From: Ancylostoma caninum
Taxonomy: Eukaryota > Nematoda > Chromadorea > Rhabditida > Ancylostomatidae
Assembly: GCA_037903475.1 (NCBI GenBank)
Contig: JBAJFG010000445.1
Span: 558,001-622,000 of the forward strand
Reading direction: 5' to 3'
DNA: 64,000 nt
Shown here: in pieces, positions 1 to 10,684 of the stretch
Layout: each line of letters begins with the position of its first letter
Position numbering within the stretch: the stretch's first letter is position 1
Translations under genes and position numbers: made by a program
Notes under the pieces: generated by a model
Databases searched by the model: none
Told to the model about the DNA's origin: nothing
What the model saw: only the letters and a program-made list of their open reading frames with translations

Positions 1-255
1 CACCACTCATCCCGTTGAAATGTTGAAATAAGTGTAACCTTTCATTCCCAGCGAACGTTGACACCTGCGAAGGTGAAACTTTCGTAGGATTATTGACATC
101 ATTGCTAAGTGTCCAAAATGATCCAAATCTCGGACACGAAAATTTCCATGGGTGCTGCCTTTTACTGCTCCTTCTCCTTCTTTAATTATAGAATTCACAC
201 ACACGTTTAGGATACACGCACAGTTAGACCTCCTAGAAACTTTTGAATATTTGTT

Positions 256-1175
256 TTGAGGTCAAGTGGACTTGGTAAGATCTTCGGCGGAGTAACCGGC
301 GGAAGACATCATCACAGAGGTCATAGGTCAATGCGATTTCACTTCATCTGTGTACTAACCGTTGTCCTACCGCTAGAGCCGCTAATGTGTTCAGCAAAAT
401 TTAGTTGCACTGTATATCTGGATGTGTACTGCCTTTAGAGGTCAATAGAAGCCTCATGACTCATTTTTTAGGTTCACTTCTCATGGCATCGGCTCGCGTT
501 CTCGTTCAAACACATTCAAGAATATGATTGTCGGTGCAGCGGCTGGATACCTAACTTATCAAGCTGGAAAAGCGATCATCCGATCTATGGCTGGGCCAAT
601 GATGTTAGTTTCACCTTGGAAATAGAAAAGAGTCGAATTTGGTGCAATTGAGCAAGAATTATTCATTTATGCTCGTTTTCTACTAGACTTTATTTCCACT
701 TATTCGCTATTGACAGGTGGAACAACCGTCCATACTACTGGGGATCCAATTATTACCGACCGCAACGTGGCCAAGAGAACATTTGCCGGATGCCAATCGA
801 TCCGAATGATCCGCAATTCGGCAACATCTACCAACCGGTTAGTACAGCAACCTATTCTTGAACTCGTGCCAGGAGCACGTGCCTGAGCGCCCGAGGAACT
901 GCCAATTCTGCATGCTGCAAAAGTCTGGAAGGCGTGCTGATCTATTCTTTGACAGAAAAAGCCATGGGAAATAACTATGATGCCGCTCTATTTACACTAT
1001 TTTTTTTCAGGACGGTGTAACTCGCCCACACGAGATCGTGTGGGGCTGCGGGTACTACGAGTACTGCTGCGGCTACGAGTGCTGCCGCGGGGGCGGTGTG
1101 GGCGCCATCGGCTACAGTGCCTCTATTGGGTGGGCGTTTGCTCTTGTCTATATCGCTCGAGCTTACCTCGTCTGA
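256..1175 (+). CDS. CX-module cysteine-rich nematode protein, four exons, 5' end not resolved
   Basis: Exons fit at about 261-326, 472-603, 717-837 and 1011-1175, with GT donors (gtcaat, gttagt, gttagt) and AG acceptors including a strong TTTTTTTCAG before exon 4; reading phase is kept at all three junctions. The product opens with a Gly/His/Arg-rich stretch, then a small hydrophobic segment (MIVGAAAGYLTYQAG). Next comes a module with six cysteines: one in NICRMP, one in VWGCG and four in CCGYECC. The C-terminus is hydrophobic (SIGWAFALVYIARAYLV) and could be a membrane anchor. Spacing and the WGCG..YCCGYECC signature fit the nematode CX module, a disulphide-rich domain of unknown function. 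A signal-peptide exon would be expected upstream; I could not place it, so the start is open. The last acceptor-to-stop exon is the most secure part. No function is inferred. Confidence 0.72.
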
Positions 1176-2106
1176 CAATCGCCGATACTCTAATGCGAGT
1201 AATGGTTTGCGGTGCAAACGAAACGTGTATACTGGTGTACTTAACAGTGTTGTAGGCTAATTTTCTAGCCGAAACTGACTGAATTTTTACTGTGCGATAT
1301 GATAACTTGTACGCAAGAGAAACCCCGCCTGTCGTTCACCTCTTATTTTGATCTTTGTGCATAGCTTGCTCTTTCTAAATGGATCATTCAAGGAATTGTG
1401 ACCGAAAATTATTTCTGGGTGAGGACTCCACTTTTTCCATGTCACGAGATTTGCACATGTTTAAAATCAGAGAATCTCTTTCCCATTTCATCCCAAATCC
1501 TTGAATGCATTTTTGAGTTGTTGCTCTTGTTGCTCAATATTTCTTTTCAGTTCAAACTCCGTTTTTTTTTCATCGCTACTATTTTAATTTGATTTAACGC
1601 TTGCATGGTTGGCAATCTAATCATCGGATATGTTACTTTTCTTGCATTTCATTTTGAATGTTTCAGACATTGAGGAATTTGTGGTTTCTATCCGTGGAGA
1701 GATGTATATTATTCATTTGCTTTCTAAAATCTGATATGACTATTGTGCAGCTTCCAGAGATAAAAGAATTTGATCTATATATGGAAAACGTACCAAACGA
1801 TGTAGTGTTTACGATATTTTAGACGTTCACTGTGCAGGATTTGAGTTCAATGAGGAGAAAAGTTGAAATTGAAATGAATTGAAATTTGAAAATTGTATTG
1901 AAAATTAATAACTCCGTAGTGTTTTTACAGCGTTCAGCTGCCTAAACGTATATTACAGGTGCATGCTCCCAAAAAATTTATTTTTCCTGCTTGTTGATGT
2001 TTTTCAATTCTGTGCACAGCATATTTTACCCAATGTGTTACTCAGAAACTTCGGAACACCGGTGCCACCATAAATGAACGCAAGTCACAGGAACTTTCTA
2101 CTCCTC
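1176..2106. other. No recognisable feature
   Basis: AT-rich, with stops in all frames at short intervals. It contains the presumed 3' untranslated region of the CX-module gene and intergenic DNA. No repeat of other window sequence was noticed. Confidence 0.5.
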
Positions 2107-2437
2107 AGATAACTGGATAAGGCAAACGCAGCACAACCTGGCAAGCCACACCTCCAAGAAATGGAAGGCAGAAATTGGTGCAAGAGGAAGAACTGCTGCA
2201 TTCCGTCTGCTAAGAGCAGCAAACCCCGTGTTTCGGCTGCGTTTTTTGCCCGATGAACTGTGGTGCAGTTCAACCTGCGTTCTGCCTGCTCCTTGCCACG
2301 TGGCGACACGCCCCTGAGAGGTGTATATAAGCCGCTGGTTGAGCATCAAAGTTTAGTCGTGTCTCCGCTCCGGCGGAGACAAGGGGAGCTCAGTGAGACT
2401 CGTCAGGCTGGCTGAGGCTCGGGTAAAACCGCGGCCC
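2107..2437 (+). repeat. Dispersed repeat 'A', copy 1, left part (interrupted by an LTR element)
   Basis: This segment matches, in inverted orientation, the window end from about 63685 to 64000. Shared landmarks are AGATAACTGGATAAGGC, the TATA-like TGTATATAAGC at about 2320 and the CTCCGCTCCGGCGGAG palindrome near 2365. It continues after the LTR element at 4452. A TATA box and downstream GC-rich tract make it look promoter- or LTR-like, but the element class is unknown to me. The right-hand copy runs off the window. Confidence 0.75.
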
Positions 2438-2939
2438 TGTTGATAATCTTAATAAATTATCAACCTTTATAGTGTAATTCCATGTCTAATCGTAGAAATG
2501 ATGCTGTCCTTGAAATATAATGTTTGTCAAGGACATATAACTCATTGTAGGCAACGGTAAATACTTAAGATACGCCAGGTCAGCTTTTGATAGCACTTAT
2601 GTTGTTACTCCTGGCGGCTATTACTTTCAAGTGTGTATCTGTTGTACAGATATGAGCATCTAGGGCAACCACGCCCACATCTTTCGCATAAAAGGCCCTG
2701 GATGCTCAGATCTAGATTCGACTTGTCGTAGCTATCGTCCACGTCGCCAATTGCCGTGGTCTGAGTCAGGGAACCCTTCGAGGCGTGAACTGACAAGGAC
2801 ATAAACCGGCATCTACTATATTCTGGACTGTATCCAAATCAGGGAACCCTTCGTGGCGTGAACTGAGGCGGATTTAACTGTGTGCAAATAAACAGTTATT
2901 TAACAGTCTATTCTATACAAATCCAGTGGTCCCACCAAA
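2438..2939 (+). repeat. 5' LTR
   Basis: 502 bp. It opens with an imperfect hairpin (GTTGATAAT...ATTATCAAC), ends CCACCAAA and carries AATAAA at 2887-2892. The small open frames inside it occur identically in the other LTR and have no gene-like features. Confidence 0.9.
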
Positions 2940-3202
2940 TTGGTACCCTAGGGGTTACCCTACGGTAACACTAACATATCGCCCGGAGCATCATAGCGTC
3001 ATGAGTCCGAGCGGCGCCCACATCAAAGAGGACAACGGGTAATGACAGCGGACTTCAAAGGATGTCCGCCTGTCTTGTGATATCATGGAGCACTGCAGTA
3101 TCAAACAAGTAGGCCATTAGTCCCTATATAAGGCCTGCATCGAAGTACCTCACATCGTCTCTAGTCTTCTACGAACCAGTACTAGCCGCCGTCGACTCGA
3201 CA

Positions 3203-3958
3203 ATGTCCACCATCGAGCAGCACGAAGATCTCCTCGACCTCTCAATTGACGCTGAAGAAGACATCTGGAATCTGGCACTCGCCCCCGTCGAGAATTCGGG
3301 AGTTGCAAGGCAGTCGACACCGAAGAAGAATCGGCTTGGCAAGAAGGAGCGTGTAAAACGAAAGCCAGAAGATGTACTCGAGGGCGAGCCGTCTGCCAAG
3401 GCGGCTCCACCGGCCGAGGTCACCACAATGCCTAAGCCGAAGATCACCCTCAGGCCATTGCTGGTATCCCAAGACAGCAATGGCCTCATCTCCAGCAAGG
3501 ATGTCATCGATATGTTCTACTCGATTCTCGACGTGGTCAACAAATCCGATGCGCGCCAGAACAGAATGGAGGATACTTTACGGGTGATGCGCAGCAAGAT
3601 GGACAACATTGACAAGAGGATACTTCGACTAGAGAATGTGCTCGCAACCATGGCTCAACAGCAGATTCGCCAATCGGATGTCCAGCAGTACCTGCAACGA
3701 AGTACTGCGAGATCTGCTATGTTGAGGGACACCAAGCTTCACAATGCCGAAGCAAGAAGAAGATGGATCCCGAGCATGTACGGAAGTTGTATAAGAAGAA
3801 AGGGATCTGTAAACAATGCCATTGCATTCATGATAATCCATTGTAATTCTGTTGCTGTTTATTTGTTTGTTGTTAAAAATTCATTTTTTCTCAATTCACG
3901 TCCTCTTTGTAATATTTGCTCATTGTTTAGTTCTTCTGGCTCGCCGGACTGTCGATAA
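3203..3958 (+). CDS. Gag-like coiled-coil protein of the short LTR element, C-terminally truncated
   Basis: A 251-codon frame fills most of the internal region. Residues about 1-80 are acidic then Lys/Arg-rich. Residues about 105-160 (FYSILDVVNKSDARQNRMED onward) are heptad-like and should form a coiled coil, as is common in Gag N-terminal regions. After about residue 190 the composition becomes hydrophobic and irregular, suggesting an internal deletion joined it to unrelated element sequence. The stop codon (TGT CGA TAA) lies within the first nine bases of the 3' LTR, so the frame ends in LTR sequence. A TATA-like TATATAAGG at about 3125 lies 75 bp upstream of the ATG, inside the element. 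There is no zinc knuckle. The Gag assignment is an inference from position and coiled coil. Confidence 0.55.
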   Translation: MSTIEQHEDLLDLSIDAEEDIWNLALAPVENSGVARQSTPKKNRLGKKERVKRKPEDVLEGEPSAKAAPPAEVTTMPKPKITLRPLLVSQDSNGLISSKDVIDMFYSILDVVNKSDARQNRMEDTLRVMRSKMDNIDKRILRLENVLATMAQQQIRQSDVQQYLQRSTARSAMLRDTKLHNAEARRRWIPSMYGSCIRRKGSVNNAIAFMIIHCNSVAVYLFVVKNSFFLNSRPLCNICSLFSSSGSPDCR

Positions 3959-4451
3959 TCTTAATAAATTATCAACCTTTATAGTGTAATTCCATGTCTG
4001 ATCGTAGAAATGATGCTGTCCTTGAAATATAATGTTTGTCAAGGACATATAACTCATTGTAGGCAACGGTAAATACTTAAGATACGCCAGGTCAGCTTTT
4101 GATAGCACTTATGTTGTTACTCCTGGCGGCTATTACTTTCAAGTGTGTATCTGTTGTACAGATATGAGCATCTAGGGCAACCACGCCCACATCTTTCGCA
4201 TAAAAGGCCCTGGATGCTCAGATCTAGATTCGACTTGTCGTCACTATCGTCCACGTCGCCAACTGCCGTGGTCTGAGTCAGGGAACCCTTCGAGGCGTGA
4301 ACTGACAAGGACATAAACCGGCATCTACTATATTCTGGACTGTATCCAAATCAGGGAACCCTTCGTGGCGTGAACTGAGGCGGATTTAACTGTGTGCAAA
4401 TAAACAGTTATTTGACAGTCTATTCTATACAAATCCAGTGGTCCCACCAAA
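3950..4451 (+). repeat. 3' LTR
   Basis: 502 bp, same ends as the 5' LTR, AATAAA at 4399-4404, followed directly by the target duplication GGCCC. The twenty bases before it are pyrimidine-rich, not a normal polypurine tract. Confidence 0.9.
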
Positions 4452-4630
4452 GGCCCAGTGCAATATTTATTATTTTTGAATGAGCTTGGGTAAGTATGCA
4501 CTTACCCAAGGCTGCAGTACGAACACAGCCGTGTGCCCAGAATGAGCTGCGATCTTAGGTTTGAGACATGCAAACCAGTTCATCGCCCCGAAACACAGCC
4601 TTCTAGGGGCGAAGCTCGTGGGGGACAGAA
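4452..4630 (+). repeat. Dispersed repeat 'A', copy 1, right part, with perfect hairpin
   Basis: It resumes the host repeat after the LTR insertion; it matches the complement of about 63384-63684 (GTTTGAGACATGCAAACCAG, GCCCAGA...GCTGCGATC). The other copy has about 115 extra bases here. At 4485-4510 there is a perfect 11-bp stem, CTTGGGTAAGT / ACTTACCCAAG, with loop ATGC; in the other copy the same place is only imperfectly palindromic. Confidence 0.7.
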
Positions 4631-5635
4631 TAAGCTTTCACCTCGCGGTGTAACTGCTGTTGAAATGTGTTTGGCCTGCGTTCGCCGTCCTGGAATCTCT
4701 GAGTCAGACATTCGGGCGTTTGGAGCGCCGGCCCACCCCATTTCTCGCGGCATGACACCTGTGGGACAAAGGCAAAAGTGAGCGGAGTTGGCTCGCCTAT
4801 TCCGTCGTTAGTTGCGCCTTATCCTGCATTTGACCTGGTGAGGTCCTGCTACGGGGATGGAAGAATTAAGGCAGGTCATGCTCTATTGCAACCGTTGACT
4901 ACAAAAATAATAGAAAAACGAGTTCGCCGGGCACGTGTGTGCTCCCTGCGCCAGCACTCGACGAACCGGACATCCGCGACGAGACGGCGTCTGTGCCGCA
5001 TTGGTACGCGACCGCACCCACGCGTCTTATCTGGCCAAATGGTACACTAGGCCACAGCTCCAACCGAGCCTCAGTTGGCCAGACAAGTCCCGTAGGACTC
5101 GTCCAGTCTCAGGAGAGCGGAGACCAGACTAAGCTTTCACAGCCGTTTGCCGTCTCATATACACTTCGGCTGCCACGTTGCAATGGAGGAAAAAAAACAG
5201 GGTGCGGGTTAAGCCGCATATACCCTGCCTCATGCGCGCTCACACCAGGCTTTTCTTTTTGCTCCATCCGCTCCATCCGCACTTTTAGCAAGCATTCCTG
5301 CCCCACCCGCGATTACCTGCTGGAAGCCTGCAACGGCCAGAAATGGGCGGGTTCACCGGCGCTCCAAACGCAGGAATGTCTGAGTAGGACTGGCGCCAAT
5401 TGCGCCCCAATACGCGAAAGTTACTGCACGTAGCGTAGGTGCAGTTCCAGGACGGCACTTGCGCCAACTACAAAACATTGGTGGCAACGATTGGGCCCCA
5501 CATCGAGTGAGCATGACCGAGAAATTCCCGGCAACGGCGTAGGAAAAGTGCCACATGGATGATTCTGCGCTCCGTTCACAACGCGAAGTGGCGCCGGTCC
5601 GGGATTTTTGAATTCGCCAAGGTTCTCCATTGGCG
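4631..5635. other. GC-rich intergenic DNA with an inverted repeat pair
   Basis: No gene recognised. About 40 bases at 4700-4739 recur inverted at about 5342-5382 (core GGCGCTCCAAACGC..GAATGTCTGA). Open frames here are short and composition-driven. This may be more of repeat A. Confidence 0.45.
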
Positions 5636-5640
5636 CCCGC

Positions 5641-5726
5641 AGTGGCGCAGGTGCCACTGCAGGAATTGGCACATGTGCCCGTTCAGGTCGGCACATGTGC
5701 CAATATTGGGGCGGCACATATGCCCC
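5641..5726. repeat. Cluster of CACATGTG palindromes at ~22-bp spacing
   Basis: GGCACATGTGCC occurs perfectly at 5668-5679 and 5690-5701, with a third near-copy (GGCACATATGCC) at 5713-5724. An AGTGGC...GCCACT hairpin is at 5641-5658. The two spacings are 22 and 23 bp. The core CACATGTG is an E-box-type palindrome. Whether this is regulatory or part of a repeat cannot be told. Confidence 0.6.
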
Positions 5727-5799
5727 GAAGTTTCTGAGTAGTGGCTGCTCCACATTTCGTTGTGTGGACAGTAGAATTTGTACAAATGTGCCAATTTTG

Positions 5800-7830
5800 C
5801 CTTAGCCATTTGCAGATATGGGCGTAGACTATGATTTTAACAGCTTCTTCGCCTTAGGTTTGAATCCTATTTCCTTGTACTTGCTCAGAAACTCAAGGTT
5901 TCTTTTGTACAGTTGATAAAGTAGACTTCACTTTGAATGTGGAACCAATTTCGACTTTCGTAAGAAAAGGCATGATTCGCCACACACATAATAATTCGTT
6001 AGCGCCCCTATGTACTCGAAACACGTCAATGTAGTTTGGTGTACTGGTCACTGAAGATCCTGTCATGGCATCGAGGAAAACAAATTAACAAAAGGAATTA
6101 GAGGAAGATCATTGTCATCTCAAGGGTCAAAAATGAAACGTTGGGCACAGGTGAGAGACAAAATTCTTGTGCGAATATTCCAGAAATTGCCTGAATTCCT
6201 TCAAAGTTTGTTCACAACATTATCAGGATGGTTATAATGCAGGAAAACAAGGGCCACCTGTTCATGCGCGACATTCTACAGTCTTGCCTTCGCTGTAACT
6301 AAGGTAGGGTGCAGACGTACAACAGCAATGGCGATGAGGATGGCAGCAACCGAGAGGAAATACCTCTAAGCTTTGCACTCGATGTATTATGCTCTTCGAG
6401 ACTCATTCGTGCCGCACAGTTGTCAGAGTAAATAGTAGAAGTATTGCCTGCTTCCTAACGTCGGTGTGCTTCCTAAAGGATGTTTTGCTTCCTAAAGGAA
6501 ACTGGCCCCGAGAAGACTGGTATGGTCCAAACCGTTTCAAAGGCGTCCCCAACGCGGACGGCCGAAAAACAGCAAACAGGATTTTTACGCCCTCAATTAG
6601 GAACACAAATGCGGTTGTTCATCGGTTCATTGTAAGATTGCAGAGGCGAGTGTTCTCCTGACTAAAAACTAAGTTATCATCGACACCTCTTCAATCCTCA
6701 TTATATTAATAGTTAAATTCAAAGAAGACCTCATGTGGAGGGAGCGATGTTGATCCGTTTTGTGTAGGAGATGACATTTACTAGTCAGAAGGATGTCGAA
6801 AGTCGCTCAAGGCACTCAGTTCTCACCTCACTCACTCTCTATCCTCTGTACAGAATCTATAACAAATATGCTCCACTGTACCATCATATTCATTGCGCAT
6901 ACGGACAGTATAAGTCCACGAGTCCAAGGCGCCATCATCAGCCACATAACGCGCCACTAGAATGAGTGCCATAGCACATGGCCTCAACCTTAGCAGGCGT
7001 TAGGATTTGCGCGAGCCATTAGACCGAGGAAGAGGTCCGGTCTCCGCACATGAAGACCTCTTCCTCCTTCCTCAGCCTAATAGGTTTCGTCAATCGATAG
7101 CAAAGAAAATAGCAGAAGTTTTGCGAAAAATGCCAAGCAGAATCCCTACACGCTGGACGGAATCGGCGTTAGAAAGACGCCGAGTTTGTTGGTATAACAC
7201 AAGCGCTTGAAATAATCCAGATAAATGAGAGGGCACTGAAAGTTCACGTACTTCATTTGTCGCATGGTATTCAACCTCTGAAGGATATGAACTTAGGAAA
7301 TCTCGTTGTATGCTGTCAGTGTTCCTGTACGTCTATAAATTTTTGCATGTAGTTCTCCTCAATTGACGCTGAGGAAGTTCAATAGGTATGCTATGCTGTG
7401 GTCCCGAACAAAGGTGGCCTACAAGGGAAGTGCAGGAAGGAAAGCTGCTAATCCATGACAAGACATATGGGTAGAGAGCTTGTTCAACATGATATTACGA
7501 CCTGTACTCAAAATCTGCTAAATGGTATACGAATGATCAGAATCCCATGTTGGTATCATACTGTGGATACTATGGAATGGTTAGGTGTGCATGTCTTGTG
7601 CAGCTCGGGACGCTATTTCAAATCGCTGTTCTCGTACTTCCTGAGTCTTGTCTCTGTACGGAGTTACGCGCGTTTTTAGCCAGCGCATATGATAGGGGGT
7701 GTACGAATCCAAGAGTACTAGTCAGAAATGTGAAGTGGTTGTTGCGCAAAGGTAGACCTACTGCTCTTCATGGACATGATCGCAGGACTATGTCTTGCCA
7801 GGGCTGGTAGTGAACCCCCTGATGTCGTGA
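5800..7830. other. No recognisable feature
   Basis: Read on both strands. Only short frames without splice-consistent partners are present, and nothing matches the repeat families found elsewhere in the window. Confidence 0.4.
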
Positions 7831-7835
7831 ACTCT

Positions 7836-7947
7836 CAGCTGCCAACATGTCGTGACATTCTCCCTCACATCTGTCGCGAGATGTTCATGAACTTCCAGTG
7901 ATAAAACATGCGTTCACGACGATGTCGCGACATAGTTGGCAACTAAG
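7836..7947. repeat. Short inverted repeat (MITE-like)
   Basis: About 23 bases at 7836-7858 (GCTGCCAACATGTCGTGACAT) and 7922-7945 are inverted copies, giving a ~110-bp fold-back. The motif ATGTCGCGA or its complement recurs inside and nearby (7920s, 8060, 8985, 9018). No target duplication could be defined. Confidence 0.45.
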
Positions 7948-8850
7948 ATCAATGACTTTCTCACGATGTGGTTGCGATCCACGTTCATGACCTCGTGGTC
8001 ATGAGACGCAGGCAGCCAAAGTTAGGGGAAATAGTGTGCGATTCAACGAGGTGCCGATGTCGCGAACCTAAACGGAGTTCGTGGACGTCCAGTTCGTTGA
8101 CAACGATCAGACATCGGCACAGGCAGATCCCTGGTCAAGATCAAAACGAAGTTTCTTTGAAACAGAGCAGATTTACGCAGCTCTCAAACCTTCGTCTACA
8201 TCGCTTCTCTTTTATCCAGTTGCACCTGTACATACAATTCGATATTAAAACACAGAATGACTAGATTTCTAGGCATCCAAATCATATTGAGCGCCCTTTG
8301 GTCTCTTGAGAATATCTGCGAAGTAGATGATAAACAAGCCGTAAAAAGAATCCACAAAAAAGTGATTTTCATGGATTATCGACAAGGATGTCCTGCGCAT
8401 AGGACAACTAAGTAGTGGCTATGCGGCAAAAATGAGCGAGAAATCACAAAGAGAACACGAAACATGCAGAGCGGAAGTTTCATATACAACTGACACGAGG
8501 GACCTGTTCATTACTGCTTGAATTGCGTGTCTCGGCACGAATTTCAAAAAATTATTTCTGCGAACTAAGGAAAGATTAAAAACACTTCGTCAAAAACACT
8601 GAAGTCCAGACTTCCTAGGATGATTCAGAATTTGCAGTGGAAGAGAAAAGAAGATTGTACTGCAACTGCCTGAAAAACCGCACCAAACTTATGCACCTAG
8701 CTAGAAATATATGGCGAGAAGGCCTCACACCCTCTCGAAGCTGATCTGTGACAGTTTTCAATTCAATGAGGAGGCATGAGCAAGACTAGTTCCACATCCA
8801 AATTTGTCATAAAGTGGATACAAGCATTGCTATGGTTTTGCAAAAGGGTT
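7948..8850. other. No recognisable feature
   Basis: No splice-consistent coding sequence or repeat structure noticed apart from isolated ATGTCGCGA motifs. Confidence 0.4.
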
Positions 8851-8851
8851 G

Positions 8852-8928
8852 AAATGAACTGGGATCGAACCCGGCTTACATAGTAGTGCTTTTCATCTGC
8901 AATCACGCTACCTGCTGCGCTATGACCA
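8852..8928 (-). other. tRNA-like Pol III module (tRNA pseudogene or SINE head)
   Basis: On the minus strand an A-box-like TAGCGCAGCAGG (8922-8911) is followed 51 bases later by GGTTCGATCCC (8871-8861), an excellent B box. The T-stem pairs only partly and the acceptor ends do not pair, so this is not a working tRNA gene. The long A-to-B distance would need an extended variable arm or insertion. Confidence 0.5.
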
Positions 8929-8929
8929 C

Positions 8930-10684
8930 ATGTTTTCCCTGCCGAAGGGTTCAGCAGATACACATTGATTCGCGAGACGCGCATCGATGTCGCGAGATTC
9001 TTGCGACATGTGTGCAGATGTCGCGAGCCTGGTGCCAACGCGTTCGCATCTTGGCTGTCGCAACATGGGGGGTTTACTACCAGCCCAGATGCGTCTGTTT
9101 TGCACTTTGTTCTGAGCATTAGTAGACCATTTAGCGAATTTCAAGTATATGATTAAACATAATTCTGAACAGGGTCGATAACCACATGTCGTCTTGAATT
9201 AGCAGCATAATTTCGTGCACTTCTTGTCAGTATCGGTGCTCAGCCCTAAATGACCTTGTAGGTGTTATGTGAACAATCATGAAATGGCTACAAAAACTCG
9301 TCTCACGTTTGTTGCATTATCGATTGGTCCATATGCTGGTAGTCTGAACGGCTCAGGAAGTAGCAGGCAACTTGGGCTACCTTGTTTGGGTTCGTGATAG
9401 TTGGATGTCGCGGATTCATAATAAATTAGAAAGCCCTTTTGAAGAATGGTTACAATGCCGTTGTGCAGAAATAGCTAAACCATGCCTATCGCTCAATTCT
9501 CACCAAATTTCATCAACACTGAAGGATTTCTTCTGCTGTTGGGCAACAGCTGATGGTGATGAATTGAATGATAAATTGAAGGTTTTTTTTTCAGTGAGCT
9601 TCCCTTCTATCATACAAATTTCACAATAAATGCTTATATTTGCAATTTATGTATAAACAGCATACCATTTCAAATGATTACTAAAGCCATTATTATACTT
9701 GAGACATAGCACCTCCACATTTCCCTTGAAGCGTGAGACATTCATGAGAAACACATCTAGGTTTCTGAGATACATAGTGACAGTGAGAATATACAGTACA
9801 AATTACGCTTACAAAGCGCAACAACCAACAACAAACAATACATACGTTTGGGTGTTACCATTCCAGAAGGCAGAATAATCGGCGGCTCAAAGATGGTGGC
9901 AATTGTGAATAACATAACGAGCAATATTTGCTGACAATTCGAGATGCTTTTTAAGCAGTTTTCTCCCTCTTCTCCTCTCCTTATGTCTCTTCTCGTAACG
10001 AGCGCTGGAGCGGACCTTTGCCTCAATATCCACCTACCTTGGACTCATTTTAGCTTCAAGATCTACTCGTCCAAAGCGACCTCCGTAGACATGTGCATCA
10101 GATTTGATGAAAGTTAGTACTGAGCGGACAGTAACGTTGTTCGTGCTATCCTCCTAAAAATGAACCGCATGACAAATCAGACAAATTATTATATACAAAG
10201 AATCTAGAGCATTTCTCATCTTAGTCCTCTTAATGTCGACCCTCATTAGAATTCTCTGTACCACAGCGACATTAACTTAAGGGACTGTCGGAAAATGTTT
10301 GAAAAACATTGAAAAATCTTTTCAAAAAATATTTCTCTTACGTGACTTAAGTTCAATACGTGATGTAGCATTAAGAATACATTAAGAATATACGATAGAA
10401 TGAAGTGGAGATATCTGTGTCGAAAGAATGTAAGAGGCAAGCACGCGTGAGCCGTGAGAAGTGCTCCACTTCTACCGTTACGTTTCCTCTTTTAACTTGT
10501 TGGGCGATCGCTTCACCCAAGGGGCAATAGGTGTTCTACCGGTTTCACTAACAGACAAAATTACATTCAACGCTGACCACTGTCACCCAAGGTAAGTGGC
10601 ATCGACTTTTCAAAGCATGCTTTCTGTCTGATATCGCTCTCTATCCATGTGGGTTTGAGGACACATGGACCGCTGGATGACCTC
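8930..10684. other. No recognisable gene
   Basis: Intergenic DNA downstream of the channel gene's stop. ATGTCGCGA-type motifs occur at 8980-9020. Nothing else supportable was seen. Confidence 0.4.

Larger units (their letters stand above)
2438..4451 (+). mobile_element. Short LTR retrotransposon, probably non-autonomous
   Basis: Two 502-bp direct repeats (2438-2939 and 3950-4451) begin TGT(T/C)GATAATC and end CCCACCAAA. They differ at about six positions by eye, so the insertion is young. The element is flanked by a 5-bp target duplication GGCCC (2433-2437 and 4452-4456). The empty site, with a single GGGCC, is visible in the other copy of the host repeat at 63680-63684. The internal region is only about 1 kb and has no protease, reverse transcriptase or integrase. 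A TGG that could begin a primer-binding site starts at 2941; I cannot name the tRNA. No clear polypurine tract precedes the 3' LTR. Orientation is set by the internal reading frame. Confidence 0.9.

Noticed and set aside
2605..4314. Two 65-codon minus-strand frames with almost identical sequence
   Set aside because: They are the same LTR segment seen twice; not genes.
8852..8928. Functional tRNA gene
   Set aside because: B box is good but T-stem and acceptor stem do not pair; kept only as a tRNA-like module.
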